A stretch of 64,000 nucleotides of DNA, from positions 965,001-1,029,000 of the forward strand of contig NZ_SBJL01000001.1 of assembly GCF_004634425.1 (NCBI RefSeq), given 5' to 3'. Source of the DNA: Vitreimonas flagellata. Lineage in GTDB: Bacteria > Pseudomonadota > Alphaproteobacteria > Caulobacterales > Aquidulcibacteraceae. Below are positions 8,749 to 18,078 of this stretch, piece by piece. How positions within the stretch are numbered: the stretch's first letter is position 1; each line of letters opens with the position of its first letter. The notes under the pieces were generated by a model that was not told where the DNA came from, ran no database searches, and was given only the letters and a program-made list of their open reading frames with translations. A program made the translations under genes and the position numbers.

Positions 8749-9675
8749 ATGCGCAAAGTGCCCGAACTCTCATTGCGCCAGTTCACACACGGCGATGCGA
8801 CCGCACGTACGGCCTTCTCCGAGGCCCTCTCCGCCGGCCTGCGCGAGTACGGCTTCATCGTGCTCGTCGATCACAACGTGTCGACCGCGCTCCTCAATGA
8901 CGCCTACACGCGCGCCGTTGAAGTCTTCGCTCTGCCTGATGCGGAGAAGCGCCAATACGCGGGTGGCTTGCGCGGCTATACGCCGTTCGGCACCGAGCAC
9001 GCCAAGGACAATCCGACGCCCGACCTCAAGGAATTCTGGCAGATCGGCCACGAACCCGAACCGGGCGCAGCGCCCAATCCATTCTCGGCGCCCAATGTCT
9101 GGCCGTCGCGCCCGAGCGATTTCAAACTCGTGTTCGAGCAGCTCTTCGCCGCACTCAACGACACCGGCTGTCTCTTACTCGAAGCGCTCGCGCCAAGCCT
9201 TGGCCTCGCGCCCGATCATTTCGAGCCGCTCGTGCGGCGCGGCGATTCCGTGTTGCGTGTTCTGCACTATCCGCCGATTGGCAAGGATGCCGATCCCAAC
9301 GCCGTGCGCTCGGCCGCGCACGAGGACATCAATCTGCTCACCATCCTGGTCGCCGCGCGTGGCGCCGGCCTCGAACTCTTGGATCGTGACGGCGCCTGGC
9401 TGCCGATCGTCACCGAAGCCAACGCGCTCGTGGTCGACAGCGGCGACATGATGGCTCGGCTCACCAACAATGTGATCCCGGCGACAACGCACAGGGTCGT
9501 CAATTCGGCCGACTCCCATTTGAGTCGTTATTCGATGCCCTTCTTCATGCACCCCACCGCCGACACCTCGCTTGCAGCGCTATCGTCCTGCGTCGGCAAA
9601 GGCGCGCTCTATCCGCCCACCACCGCTGGCGCGTTCCTCACCCAACGCCTCAAAGAAATCGGCCTCAAGGCCTAA
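8749..9675 (+). CDS. 2-oxoglutarate/Fe(II)-dependent oxygenase (IPNS-like) in nucleoside operon
   Basis: A 308-residue member of the isopenicillin-N-synthase-like dioxygenases. The iron facial triad is His191, Asp193 (HEDINLLT) and His248 (THRV). The 2-oxoglutarate-binding pair is Arg260 and Ser262 (SRYSMPFF). The N-terminal DIOX_N-like region includes REYGFIVLVDH. The ATG at 8749 has GGAGA eight bases upstream. It lies 13 bases after ribokinase and three bases before thymidine kinase, so it is an internal member of a nucleoside operon. Known eukaryotic relatives in this superfamily oxidise thymine and pyrimidine deoxynucleosides. A nucleoside or nucleobase substrate is therefore a reasonable inference, not shown by the sequence. 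Confidence 0.88.
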   Translation: MRKVPELSLRQFTHGDATARTAFSEALSAGLREYGFIVLVDHNVSTALLNDAYTRAVEVFALPDAEKRQYAGGLRGYTPFGTEHAKDNPTPDLKEFWQIGHEPEPGAAPNPFSAPNVWPSRPSDFKLVFEQLFAALNDTGCLLLEALAPSLGLAPDHFEPLVRRGDSVLRVLHYPPIGKDADPNAVRSAAHEDINLLTILVAARGAGLELLDRDGAWLPIVTEANALVVDSGDMMARLTNNVIPATTHRVVNSADSHLSRYSMPFFMHPTADTSLAALSSCVGKGALYPPTTAGAFLTQRLKEIGLKA

Positions 9676-9678
9676 GGC

Positions 9679-10260
9679 ATGGCGAAGCTCTATTTCTCTT
9701 ACGCCGCGATGAACGCCGGCAAATCCACGATCCTGCTGCAGGCGTCGTACAATTATCGCGAGCGCGGTATGCGCACGCTGCTCTTCACCTCCGCGCTCTA
9801 CGCGGAGATGGACGACGGCCAGATCAGCTCACGCATCGGCGTCCGCGCCGAAGCGGAATTGTTCAAAGCCGAAGACGATCTCTTTGCCTGGGTCGCGCGT
9901 GAGCATGAGGCGGCCAAGATCGATTGCGTTTTCGTGGACGAGGCGCAATTTCTGACGCGCGCCCAGGTCTGGCAGCTAGCTCGCGTTGCCGACCGGCTGA
10001 AAATCCCAGTGCTCTGCTATGGCCTGCGCACGGACTTCCGCGGCGCACTGTTCGAAGGTTCGGCCGAATTGCTCGCCATCGCCGACAGCCTGCGCGAGGT
10101 CCGCACCATCTGCCATTGCGGCGCCAAGGCGATCATGGTGCTCCGCCGCGACGCCTCCGGAAGCGCGGCCACCAGCGGCGAACAAGTCGAGATCGAGAAA
10201 GACGTATACGTCTCCCTCTGCCGCAAACATTGGGAAGATGAGATGGGTCGAGGGCCCTAG
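9679..10260 (+). CDS. tdk: Thymidine kinase (type II, prokaryotic)
   Basis: Phosphorylates thymidine to dTMP with ATP in pyrimidine salvage. The 193-residue protein has the P-loop SYAAMNAGKST (Lys15), the acidic pair VFVDEAQ with catalytic Glu88 (same number as in E. coli Tdk), and a structural zinc site formed by Cys145, Cys147, Cys181 and His184. Length and motif spacing are typical of the TK1/Tdk family. It is the last gene of the operon that begins with the nucleoside transporter, only three bases after the oxygenase stop. About 80 bases then separate it from the acyl-CoA synthetase. Confidence 0.95.
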   Translation: MAKLYFSYAAMNAGKSTILLQASYNYRERGMRTLLFTSALYAEMDDGQISSRIGVRAEAELFKAEDDLFAWVAREHEAAKIDCVFVDEAQFLTRAQVWQLARVADRLKIPVLCYGLRTDFRGALFEGSAELLAIADSLREVRTICHCGAKAIMVLRRDASGSAATSGEQVEIEKDVYVSLCRKHWEDEMGRGP

Positions 10261-10343
10261 TCAGGGCAACGTTACGTAAGCCCCGCAAAGTCCACTTGCA
10301 CGCGATCCCAGCCCCGGTGAGGGTGTCGGCCGGGAGAAAACGC

Positions 10344-12029
10344 ATGTATTATAAAGAGCTCAAAGAAGCCGCCGCCATGCTCACGGCGCCGGGGGCGCCG
10401 TTCGAGATCGAGCACGTGGCGGTGCGCGGCCAGCAGCTAAGAGCCTACAAAAATGCCCCGCCCAACCTGCGCGCTTTCTTCCAAGCCTCCGCCGCATTCG
10501 GCGACGCGGAATATCTGATCTTCGAGCGGGACCGCATCACCTACGCCGAAGCGCATGCGCAAGTCGCCGCCTTCGCGGCGTGGCTTTTCGCGCAAGGTGT
10601 GCGCCGCGGCGATCGCGTCGCCATCGCCATGCGCAATTATCCCGAATGGCTGCTGGCCTATTGGGCCTGCACCTCGATGGGCGTCGCCGCCGTTGGCTTC
10701 AATGCGTGGTGGATCGCCGAGGAGATGGCGTACGCCATCGCCGACAGTCAGCCCAAAGTGATCGTTTGCGATGAAGAACGCTTCGCGCGCTTGGCGCCGC
10801 AGCATTTTGAATCATGCAAGATCGTGCTCGTCCGCGCCTCGACCACGCCAGCCGGCATCGCAACATGGCAAGACACAATCGCCACCCGCGCAGCACTCCC
10901 GGACGCGACCATCGATCCCGACGACGACGCCTGCATCTTCTACACCTCCGGCACCACCGGCCACCCGAAGGGCGCGCAGCTCACGCATCGCGGCTGCATC
11001 AACAATCTGATGAGCGTGCTCTTCTCCGGCGCCGTGCAGGGTCTCGCCGTCCATCGCGGCGCCGGTGTTGAGCCGCCTGCGCCGCCCACGCCGATCGCCA
11101 TCGCGACCACGCCGCTCTTCCACGTCACCGCCAACAATTGCGTCGCCTATCCGATCACAGCGCAAGGCGGCAAGCTCGTACTGATGCACAAATGGGATGC
11201 GAGCGAAGCTTTGCGCTTGATCGAGCGCGAGCGCGCGACCGCGCTCTCCGGCGTACCCACCATGGCGCGCGAACTCGTCACCCATCCCGATTACGACAAG
11301 TACGACACGTCCAGCCTGATGACGATGGGCGGTGGCGGCGCGCCGTTGCAGCCTGATCTCGTCGCCAAGATCGAAACACGTCCCGGCGGGCGTCGCCCTA
11401 ATACCGGCTACGGTCTCACTGAGACCTGCGGCATCATCACGTCAGTCGCCGGCGACTTCTTCGTCGGCAAACCGGCGAGCTGCGGCATGATCATGCCGGA
11501 TTTCGAAGCCAAAGCCGTCGATGATAACGGAAACGTCGTGCCACTTGGCGAATTGGGCGAGCTTTGGGTGCGCGGCGCGCAGATCGTGAAAGGCTATCTC
11601 AATCGCCCCGAAGCCACCGCCGAAGCCATCACCGATGGCTGGTTTCACACCGGCGACATCGTGCGTATCGATGAAGACAATTTCGTCTTCATCGTCGATC
11701 GCAAGAAGGACATGGTGTTGCGCGGCGGCGAGAACGTCTATTGCGCCGAGGTGGAAGCCGCACTCTATCGTCATCCGGCCATCGCCGAATGTATCGTCTT
11801 CGGTGTGACTGACGCGCGTCTTGGCGAAGAAGTGGCCGCAGCCATCGTGCTACGCGAAGGCGCGCAAGCTGGCGCCGACGATTTCCGCGCCGAAGCCGCC
11901 CGCCACATCTCCAAACACAAAATCCCACGCTATATCTGGCTGCTTACCGAACCGCTACCGCGCAACGCCAACGGGAAGTTTCTGAAGCGACAAGTGCGAG
12001 AGCAGCTGAAGTTGGAAGACGCCGGCTAA
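10344..12029 (+). CDS. Class I adenylate-forming acyl-CoA synthetase
   Basis: Activates a carboxylic (probably fatty) acid as acyl-AMP and then acyl-CoA. The 561-residue protein has the AMP-binding P-loop YTSGTTGHPKG at 200-210, the GYGLTE motif, GWFHTGD, VDRKKDMVLRGGENV and the C-terminal catalytic lysine in LPRNANGKFLK. The ATG at 10344 follows a GGGAGA ribosome site; an in-frame ATG 16 codons upstream lacks one. A stretch after the P-loop, around 225-245, is Pro-rich and may be a lineage insertion. The substrate is unknown. It could be a medium- or long-chain fatty acid ligase. Confidence 0.88.
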   Translation: MYYKELKEAAAMLTAPGAPFEIEHVAVRGQQLRAYKNAPPNLRAFFQASAAFGDAEYLIFERDRITYAEAHAQVAAFAAWLFAQGVRRGDRVAIAMRNYPEWLLAYWACTSMGVAAVGFNAWWIAEEMAYAIADSQPKVIVCDEERFARLAPQHFESCKIVLVRASTTPAGIATWQDTIATRAALPDATIDPDDDACIFYTSGTTGHPKGAQLTHRGCINNLMSVLFSGAVQGLAVHRGAGVEPPAPPTPIAIATTPLFHVTANNCVAYPITAQGGKLVLMHKWDASEALRLIERERATALSGVPTMARELVTHPDYDKYDTSSLMTMGGGGAPLQPDLVAKIETRPGGRRPNTGYGLTETCGIITSVAGDFFVGKPASCGMIMPDFEAKAVDDNGNVVPLGELGELWVRGAQIVKGYLNRPEATAEAITDGWFHTGDIVRIDEDNFVFIVDRKKDMVLRGGENVYCAEVEAALYRHPAIAECIVFGVTDARLGEEVAAAIVLREGAQAGADDFRAEAARHISKHKIPRYIWLLTEPLPRNANGKFLKRQVREQLKLEDAG

Positions 12030-12060
12030 TAGGCGCCGCCCAAACATTTGCGCCAGGCGC

Positions 12061-13347
12061 TTATGCCGCCGCCCAACGCCCGACTTCGTCTTCTGCCGCG
12101 ATGAGCGCCAAGCCATACGCGATCGACACGAGCTGATCGCCGGTCTCGATCTTGGCGTCGCCGAAGCGGTGCGCAAACAGCGCCCGCACAGCGGGCACAA
12201 ACGATGTACCGCCGGTCAGGAACACGCGATCAATTTCCGCTTCGCGCAAATTGGCCTCGCGTAGAGCGCGATCAACGCAGGCATTAATCTCGGCGAGTTC
12301 AGGCGCGATCCATTTCTCGAAATCAGCACGTTTGATGGCGCGCTCAATGTCGACCCCCGCGACATGGAACGAGAACTGCGCCTCCTCGGCATGCGAAAGC
12401 GCCATCTTTGTCGCCGACACGGCGCGATACATTTCATACCCGGCGTCGGCATCCAGGAACGCCAAAAACGCGTGAATGCGCTCGGGATCGAGACTGGTGC
12501 GCGCCAATTGTTGCAGCTCGCGGTAGTCGCGCGAGTGGCGCATGATCGAGAGTTCATGCCAGCGGCTGAACTTGCTGAAATAGCCGTTAGGCACGGGCAG
12601 CACTTTGCCCCAGCTCGAATACTCGGACCCTTTACCGAAGGCCCGCGCCACGACCTGATCGATAATCCGATAGTCAAAGGCATCGCCAGCGACGCCGACG
12701 CCTGCATGCGCCAGCGGCTGGTACACAAGGCCGCGCTGGCCGCGCTCGAAGCGCACAACAGAAAAATCGCTCGTGCCGCCGCCGAAATCGGCGACGATAA
12801 TATTTGCATCTGCTTCAAGCCGCTGTGCGAAATAGTACGCAGCCGCGACGGGCTCATAGACGTGATAGACTTCGTCAAAGCCCACCATCCGCAATGCCGC
12901 TTCATAGCGCGTGCGCGCAAGCGCTTCATCCGGCGCCCCGCCGGCGAATTTGACCGGCCGCCCGATGACGACGCGCTTGGGAAAATCGAGGCCCGCGTGT
13001 GCGCGCACGCGCGTCAAGAAGTTCGAGAGCAGGTCTTCGAAGGCCATCCGCCGGCCATGGATCAACGTATCCGTAAAAAGCGGACTGGCGGCAAACGTCT
13101 TGAACGACTGAATGAAGCGACAATCGCCGGCCAATTCCAGGAATTGCTCGATTGCCCATGGCCCCGCCTCGACAAGATTGCGGCGCACCGACTCGTCCTG
13201 CGCTTGCCAGAAACAGAGGACGGAACGGAACGCATCAAAGGTCTCGTCCGCGTACGAAAAGTGAAACGCTTCGACACGTCCATCGGCGGTCACAGTCGTG
13301 GCGACTGTGTTCGTCGTGCCGAAGTCCAGACCGAGAGGGGTATTCAT
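12061..13347 (-). CDS. YegD-like Hsp70-family ATPase
   Basis: A 428-residue actin-fold protein made of the Hsp70 nucleotide-binding domain with no substrate-binding domain. It begins LGLDFGTTNT (phosphate 1), has VYEPVAAAYYFA, IIVADFGGGTSDFSV (phosphate 2) and VFLTGGTSFVPAVR (adenosine site). This is the YegD type of truncated chaperone. Its role is not established. The ATG at 13347 has GGAG six bases upstream and directly precedes the fold, so it is preferred to one six codons earlier. It converges with the acyl-CoA synthetase, with 31 bases between stops. Confidence 0.85.
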   Translation of the reverse strand: MNTPLGLDFGTTNTVATTVTADGRVEAFHFSYADETFDAFRSVLCFWQAQDESVRRNLVEAGPWAIEQFLELAGDCRFIQSFKTFAASPLFTDTLIHGRRMAFEDLLSNFLTRVRAHAGLDFPKRVVIGRPVKFAGGAPDEALARTRYEAALRMVGFDEVYHVYEPVAAAYYFAQRLEADANIIVADFGGGTSDFSVVRFERGQRGLVYQPLAHAGVGVAGDAFDYRIIDQVVARAFGKGSEYSSWGKVLPVPNGYFSKFSRWHELSIMRHSRDYRELQQLARTSLDPERIHAFLAFLDADAGYEMYRAVSATKMALSHAEEAQFSFHVAGVDIERAIKRADFEKWIAPELAEINACVDRALREANLREAEIDRVFLTGGTSFVPAVRALFAHRFGDAKIETGDQLVSIAYGLALIAAEDEVGRWAAA

Positions 13348-13468
13348 CGGCGGCTCCAACGGCAAACGCCCCGGCGCGGGACCAGGGCGTATTCAAGCGG
13401 GCGGCTTCAATAAACCGCGCGCAAATAGAGTCAAGCCTTAGGGAGAGACCCAAACTCCATGACGCCCC

Positions 13469-14860
13469 TTAGCAGGCGTTTGACCGATCACATTCTTCTT
13501 TCAGCTCATAGCCGACCAGTGCATCGACCACGCTCGCTTTCCAGTGAAGCTCTCGTCCAATGCGTGTGCGCAGCGCTTCAGATGCTGCGGGCTCACCGTG
13601 CACGATGAAGACACGCCGAGGCGCCCGGGTAAAGCCCGACAGCCATCGCATGATCTCGTCAGCGTCGGCGTGCGCGGAAAGCTGGGGCAGATTGGCGATC
13701 TCAGCACGGACTGGAATCCAGTCGCCGAACATTTTCAGCTCGGTCTCGCCAGCTAGCAAACGCGCACCGCGCGTGCCCACCGCCTGGTACCCTGCAAATA
13801 GAATAGTGTTGCGCGGGTCGGGCGCGAATGTGCGAATGTGGTGCACCACGCGACCGCCTGTGGCCATGCCGCTACCGGCGATGATGACCTTCGGCATTGG
13901 ATTTGCTGTTATGGCCATCGAGTCCGCGACGTCGCGCGTATAACGCGCGACCGCGCACGAGCCTTCAATGGCCGCCGAATCGAGCTTGTGATCGTCGGGA
14001 TGTGCGCGAAGCAATTCCGTCGCGCTGATCGCCATCGGGCTATCCAGATAGATCGGCGTTGCCGCGAGACGGCCAGTGCGTTTCAGCTGCCATAGGTGAT
14101 AGAGCAAAATCTGCACGCGGCCCACCGCGAACGCCGGAATAATCACCGTGCCGCCGCGCTGAATTGTGCGCTCAATGATGTCGCCCAACTCTGAGAGGAT
14201 GTCCGTTTTGGGGTGCGTGCGATCCCCGTAAGTGGATTCCACAATCACATAATCCGCGTGCGCGACCGCCTCAGGGCTCAGCATGACCGCATCGTCATAG
14301 CGGCCAAGATCACCGGAAAACACGAGGGTGCTTCCCGCGATCTTCACCTCTGCAGTCGCAGCGCCCAGAATGTGACCGGCGCGTCGAAAGGTTAGACCGC
14401 AATCGCGCGCGACCTCGAACTCCGCATTGAACGGAATCGGCTTCAAATGCTTCAGCGCGCGTTCAGCATCTCGCATCGTGTAGAGCGGCAAGGCGGGCTC
14501 GTGTTTCGAGAAGCCTTTGCGATTGGCATACTCTGCATCCTTCTCGGCGATCTGCGCGCTATCCTTGAGCAGGATTTCACAAAGCGACGCAGTCGCTTCA
14601 GTGCAATGCACGACACCGCGAAAGCCCTCTCGAACGAGTTTGGGCAGATACCCGCTATGATCAAGGTGCGCATGGGTGAGGACGACCGCATCGATCGAAT
14701 CCGGCGGCACGGCGAGCGGCGCCCAATTGCGCTCGCGCAGATGCTTTAGCCCCTGAAAGAGACCGCAATCGACCAGCACGCGCGTGCCGTCCGCATCCAG
14801 GAGATGCTTTGAGCCGGTGACGGTTTCAGCGCCGCCGAGGCTTTTTAATGTCAGCGTCAT
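13469..14860 (-). CDS. MBL-fold beta-CASP RNA-processing nuclease-like protein
   Basis: A 463-residue metallo-beta-lactamase-fold hydrolase of the beta-CASP RNA endo/exonuclease type (YSH1/CPSF-73-like). Metal ligands appear in LTHAHLDHSG, in RAGHILGAA and in FSGDLGRYDD. The beta-CASP part includes VIIPAFAVGRVQ and AGSGMATGGRV. The C-terminal RMMBL region has LSAHADADE and VHGEP. The ATG at 14860 has AGGTG seven bases upstream and begins with the conserved LKSLGGAETVTGS. RNA processing in the cytoplasm is likely from the family. The direct substrate is unknown. It is divergent from the ABC exporter operon. Confidence 0.9.
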   Translation of the reverse strand: MTLTLKSLGGAETVTGSKHLLDADGTRVLVDCGLFQGLKHLRERNWAPLAVPPDSIDAVVLTHAHLDHSGYLPKLVREGFRGVVHCTEATASLCEILLKDSAQIAEKDAEYANRKGFSKHEPALPLYTMRDAERALKHLKPIPFNAEFEVARDCGLTFRRAGHILGAATAEVKIAGSTLVFSGDLGRYDDAVMLSPEAVAHADYVIVESTYGDRTHPKTDILSELGDIIERTIQRGGTVIIPAFAVGRVQILLYHLWQLKRTGRLAATPIYLDSPMAISATELLRAHPDDHKLDSAAIEGSCAVARYTRDVADSMAITANPMPKVIIAGSGMATGGRVVHHIRTFAPDPRNTILFAGYQAVGTRGARLLAGETELKMFGDWIPVRAEIANLPQLSAHADADEIMRWLSGFTRAPRRVFIVHGEPAASEALRTRIGRELHWKASVVDALVGYELKEECDRSNAC

Positions 14861-14977
14861 GTGCGCACCTGCCAATGTCCGCTTACGTGAAATGGCTGGA
14901 CATATATTCATGCCTTGCCAGACAATCCCACTTGAGCCCGATCAAGGCTAGTCCGACTAGAATGGGCATGAAACGTC

Positions 14978-15709
14978 ATGACCAGCGCCGCGCCATCGGA
15001 TCTGCATGCGCCGCTCTTTGCTCTGCGCGGCATTTGCCGAACCTATGGCGAGGGCGAAACAGCCGTACGCGCGTTGATTGATGTCGATCTGGACATCGCC
15101 GCGGGAGAGCTGATTGTCCTGCTCGGGCCCTCCGGCTCGGGGAAATCGACGCTGCTGAACATTCTTGGAGCGTTGGATCGGCCCACCACGGGCGACATCG
15201 TCTTTCGCGGTGAGTCGCTGACGGGCATGAGCGATCACGCGCTTACCCAGTTTCGCCGCAAGCACGTGGGCTTCATCTTCCAATTCTACAATCTCATTCC
15301 CAGCCTGACTGCGCGGGAGAATGTCGAACTCGTTGGCGAGATCAGTGACGACCCGCTCGACGCCGCGGAGGCGCTTGAGCTTGTCGGCCTCGGCAATCGG
15401 ATCGACCATTTCCCGTCCCAACTCTCCGGCGGCGAGCAGCAACGTGTTGCAGTTGCGCGCGCGATCGCCAAGCGGCCGGCAGTGCTGTTGTGTGATGAGC
15501 CGACTGGTGCGCTCGATGTGAAAACCGGCGTGCGCGTGCTCGAGGCGCTGCAGGAGGTCAACGAACGCTACGGCTCGACCACTCTGATCGTCACCCACAA
15601 CGCAGACGTCGCCCGCATGGGGGCGCGTGTGATCCGCTTTAGTGACGGCCGCGTCCGCAGCGTTGAAGTGAACGCACAACGTACGCCACCATCGCAGTTG
15701 GTTTGGTGA
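14978..15709 (+). CDS. ABC transporter ATP-binding protein (MacB/LolD type)
   Basis: A 243-residue ATPase that powers the FtsX-type permease encoded just downstream. It shows Walker [10 protein letters not shown], the Q-loop in [10 protein letters not shown], signature [14 protein letters not shown], Walker [13 protein letters not shown] and the H-loop THN. This combination (PTGALD, MacB/LolD/FtsE-like) is typical of mechanotransmission ABC systems that act on periplasmic substrates. The ATG at 14978 is used. Three bases separate its stop from the permease start. The three-gene order ATPase, permease, adaptor indicates one exporter. Confidence 0.93.
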   Translation: MTSAAPSDLHAPLFALRGICRTYGEGETAVRALIDVDLDIAAGELIVLLGPSGSGKSTLLNILGALDRPTTGDIVFRGESLTGMSDHALTQFRRKHVGFIFQFYNLIPSLTARENVELVGEISDDPLDAAEALELVGLGNRIDHFPSQLSGGEQQRVAVARAIAKRPAVLLCDEPTGALDVKTGVRVLEALQEVNERYGSTTLIVTHNADVARMGARVIRFSDGRVRSVEVNAQRTPPSQLVW

Positions 15710-15712
15710 ACC

Positions 15713-18076
15713 ATGCGCACGCTCGACAAAAAGCTCCTTCGCGATGTCTGGCGCATGCGCCTGCACGCGGCAGGTGTGGCGCTCGTTCTCGGCTGCGGCC
15801 TCTCGGTTCTGGTGATGGCCGTCGGCATGCGCGGCTCGATGGAACGCACGCGCACGGCTTATTATGCCGAGCGGCACATGGCGGACATCGCCGTATCGCT
15901 CGTGCGCGCCCCCGAACGCATTGCACAGCGCTTGGCCGATGCGCCGGGCGTGCAGGCGGTGGAAACGCGCGTGAGCGGCATAGCGCTGTTGGATCTGGCC
16001 GGCGTGGACGAGCCGCCGTCAGCGCGCTTGGTCTCGCTGCCGCGCGACGGCCGGCCCCGCGTCAATGATCTCACTCTGACGCGCGGCCGATGGCCCGATC
16101 CCGCGCGCGCTGATGAAATCCTGCTCAGTCAGGCGTTCGCGGACGCCAATCACATTGAACCGGGCGATCGGCTCGCAGCGACGATGTATGGTCGCCGGCA
16201 AAATCTGCTTGTCGTCGGCGTCGCTAACTCACCGGAGTTTGTGTTCGTTGCGGCGCCTGGTGAATTGTTTCGTCAGGCGGACCGCTTCGGCGTGATCTGG
16301 ATGGGTCGAGAAGCATTGGCGCGCGCGTATGATCTTGATGGCGCCTTCAACGATGCCGTGTTCACGCTTGGGCGCAATGCGAACCCCGCCGAGACCATCG
16401 CCGCGATCGACCGCATTCTTGAGCCTTACGGCTCCACCGGCGCCTACGGCCGTGACCGCATGCTTTCGGACAGGTTCTTGAGCGAGGAATTGCGCCAGCT
16501 CTCGACTATGGCGGCGTTCATCCCGGCGCTCTTTCTCATCACCGCGGCGTTCCTGGTTAACATCGCGCTTGGCCGCGTGATTGCCACGGAGCGCTCCAAC
16601 ATCGGTTTGCTAAAGGCGTTCGGCTATTCCAATGCAGCTGTCGCTTGGCACTATGCTAAAAGCGCGCTCATCTTCGCGGCCATCGGCGCATTCCTAGGCT
16701 CGGCCGCTGGCATCGCCTTAGGCCGCGCCGTCGCCGACATTTATCGCGATTATTACCATTTCCCGCGCCTCGACTTCGCGGCGTCGCCCGCAAGCTTCAT
16801 CGGCGCATGGGCGGCAGGTTTTGCCGCGGCATTGGCGGGATGTCTGGGTTCAGTGCTGCGCGCCGCGCGTCTCGCGCCAGCCGCTGCTTTGACGCCGCCC
16901 CGCCCAACGGCCTTCTTTGCTGCTAGCAGCGGCCTTGCCGATTTTGCAGCGAAGCTCGATGCGAAATCACGTATCATCATGCGGCGGATCGTACGTTTCC
17001 CGCGCCGCGCCGGCACGACGGCGCTCGGCGTCGCCTTCGCCATCGCACTGCTCGTCGTCGCCCGCACCTTCCCAGCGGAGATGGATTATCTGCTCGACGT
17101 GAATTTCGGCGTCGCCAACCGCCAGGACGTCACACTGACTTTCGCCGAAGCCCGCGATCAGGGCGTGTTGCATCATGTCGAACGCCTTCCCGGCGTGCTC
17201 TACGCGGAACCCTTCCGCATCGACGACATCATCTTCCGGCACAACGGTCGCACGGTTCACGAAGCCGTCTTCGGCGTGTCACAGATCGCGCGCTTGAGTC
17301 GTGTCGTCGGCGCCAATCAGGAGCCGCTTCCGCCGCCCGTCGCCGGCATCGCGCTCGCCCGCGCCCTGGCCGACAAACTGGATGCGCGCCCGGGTGATGA
17401 AATCCGCATCGAACAAACGCGCGGCCAACGCCTTGCAGCCGAGGTACGCGTGAGCGCGATCGTAGAGCCCATGATCGGATCGTCCGCCTATATGGAGCTT
17501 GGCGCGCTCTCACGTCTCTTGCACGAGCCAGGACGCATCAGCGGCGCGCACCTGATGATGGACGCCACACAATTCGAGGCGTTCAATCATGCGATCAAGC
17601 GCATCCCCGCCATCGCGGGCGCCAGCTATATCGGTCAAGCTGAAGCCACGATGCGACGCGAGTTCGAGGAAGGCGTCGGCGTCATGAATTACATCTATGC
17701 CGCATTTGCCGCGATCATGGCCGGCGGCGTCGCCTTCTCAGCCGCGCGTATCACGCTTGCCGAGCAGGAACGCGATCTCGCTACCCTCCGCGTCCTAGGC
17801 TTCACGCGAACCGAGGTGTCTTACATTCTGATTGGCGAGCTTATGGCGTTGGCGCTTTTGGCCGTGCCTGCGGGCATAGCGTTCGGCACGCTCCTCGCGA
17901 TCTGGCTCATGCAGCTTTTCCAGACCGACATGTACGCCTTCCCGTTCGTCTTCAATCCGAGCGGCTATGCATTCGCGATTGGCTTTACGCTTGCTTGTGT
18001 CGCGGCGGCGGCGTTCGTGGTGCGGACAGGGATCGATAAGCTTGATATGATCGGCGTTCTCAAGGCCAGGGATTAG
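15713..18076 (+). CDS. ABC transporter permease with two FtsX domains
   Basis: A 787-residue inner-membrane permease. An N-terminal helix at about 20-42 is followed by a periplasmic MacB_PCD-like domain. A first three-helix FtsX unit lies at about 265-380, a second periplasmic domain follows a helix near 435, and a second FtsX unit lies at about 665-775 (ALLAVPAGIAFGTLLAIWLM). The double layout resembles LolCE/DevC-like exporters rather than the single-unit MacB. It starts three bases after the ATPase gene and ends two bases before the adaptor gene. The substrate is unknown; lipids, glycolipids or peptides are typical for the class. Confidence 0.88.
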   Translation: MRTLDKKLLRDVWRMRLHAAGVALVLGCGLSVLVMAVGMRGSMERTRTAYYAERHMADIAVSLVRAPERIAQRLADAPGVQAVETRVSGIALLDLAGVDEPPSARLVSLPRDGRPRVNDLTLTRGRWPDPARADEILLSQAFADANHIEPGDRLAATMYGRRQNLLVVGVANSPEFVFVAAPGELFRQADRFGVIWMGREALARAYDLDGAFNDAVFTLGRNANPAETIAAIDRILEPYGSTGAYGRDRMLSDRFLSEELRQLSTMAAFIPALFLITAAFLVNIALGRVIATERSNIGLLKAFGYSNAAVAWHYAKSALIFAAIGAFLGSAAGIALGRAVADIYRDYYHFPRLDFAASPASFIGAWAAGFAAALAGCLGSVLRAARLAPAAALTPPRPTAFFAASSGLADFAAKLDAKSRIIMRRIVRFPRRAGTTALGVAFAIALLVVARTFPAEMDYLLDVNFGVANRQDVTLTFAEARDQGVLHHVERLPGVLYAEPFRIDDIIFRHNGRTVHEAVFGVSQIARLSRVVGANQEPLPPPVAGIALARALADKLDARPGDEIRIEQTRGQRLAAEVRVSAIVEPMIGSSAYMELGALSRLLHEPGRISGAHLMMDATQFEAFNHAIKRIPAIAGASYIGQAEATMRREFEEGVGVMNYIYAAFAAIMAGGVAFSAARITLAEQERDLATLRVLGFTRTEVSYILIGELMALALLAVPAGIAFGTLLAIWLMQLFQTDMYAFPFVFNPSGYAFAIGFTLACVAAAAFVVRTGIDKLDMIGVLKARD

Positions 18077-18078
18077 AC

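Noticed and set aside
10261-10343. TTACGTAA palindrome before the acyl-CoA synthetase as an operator
   Set aside because: A single eight-base palindrome with no nearby regulator gene is too common to call.
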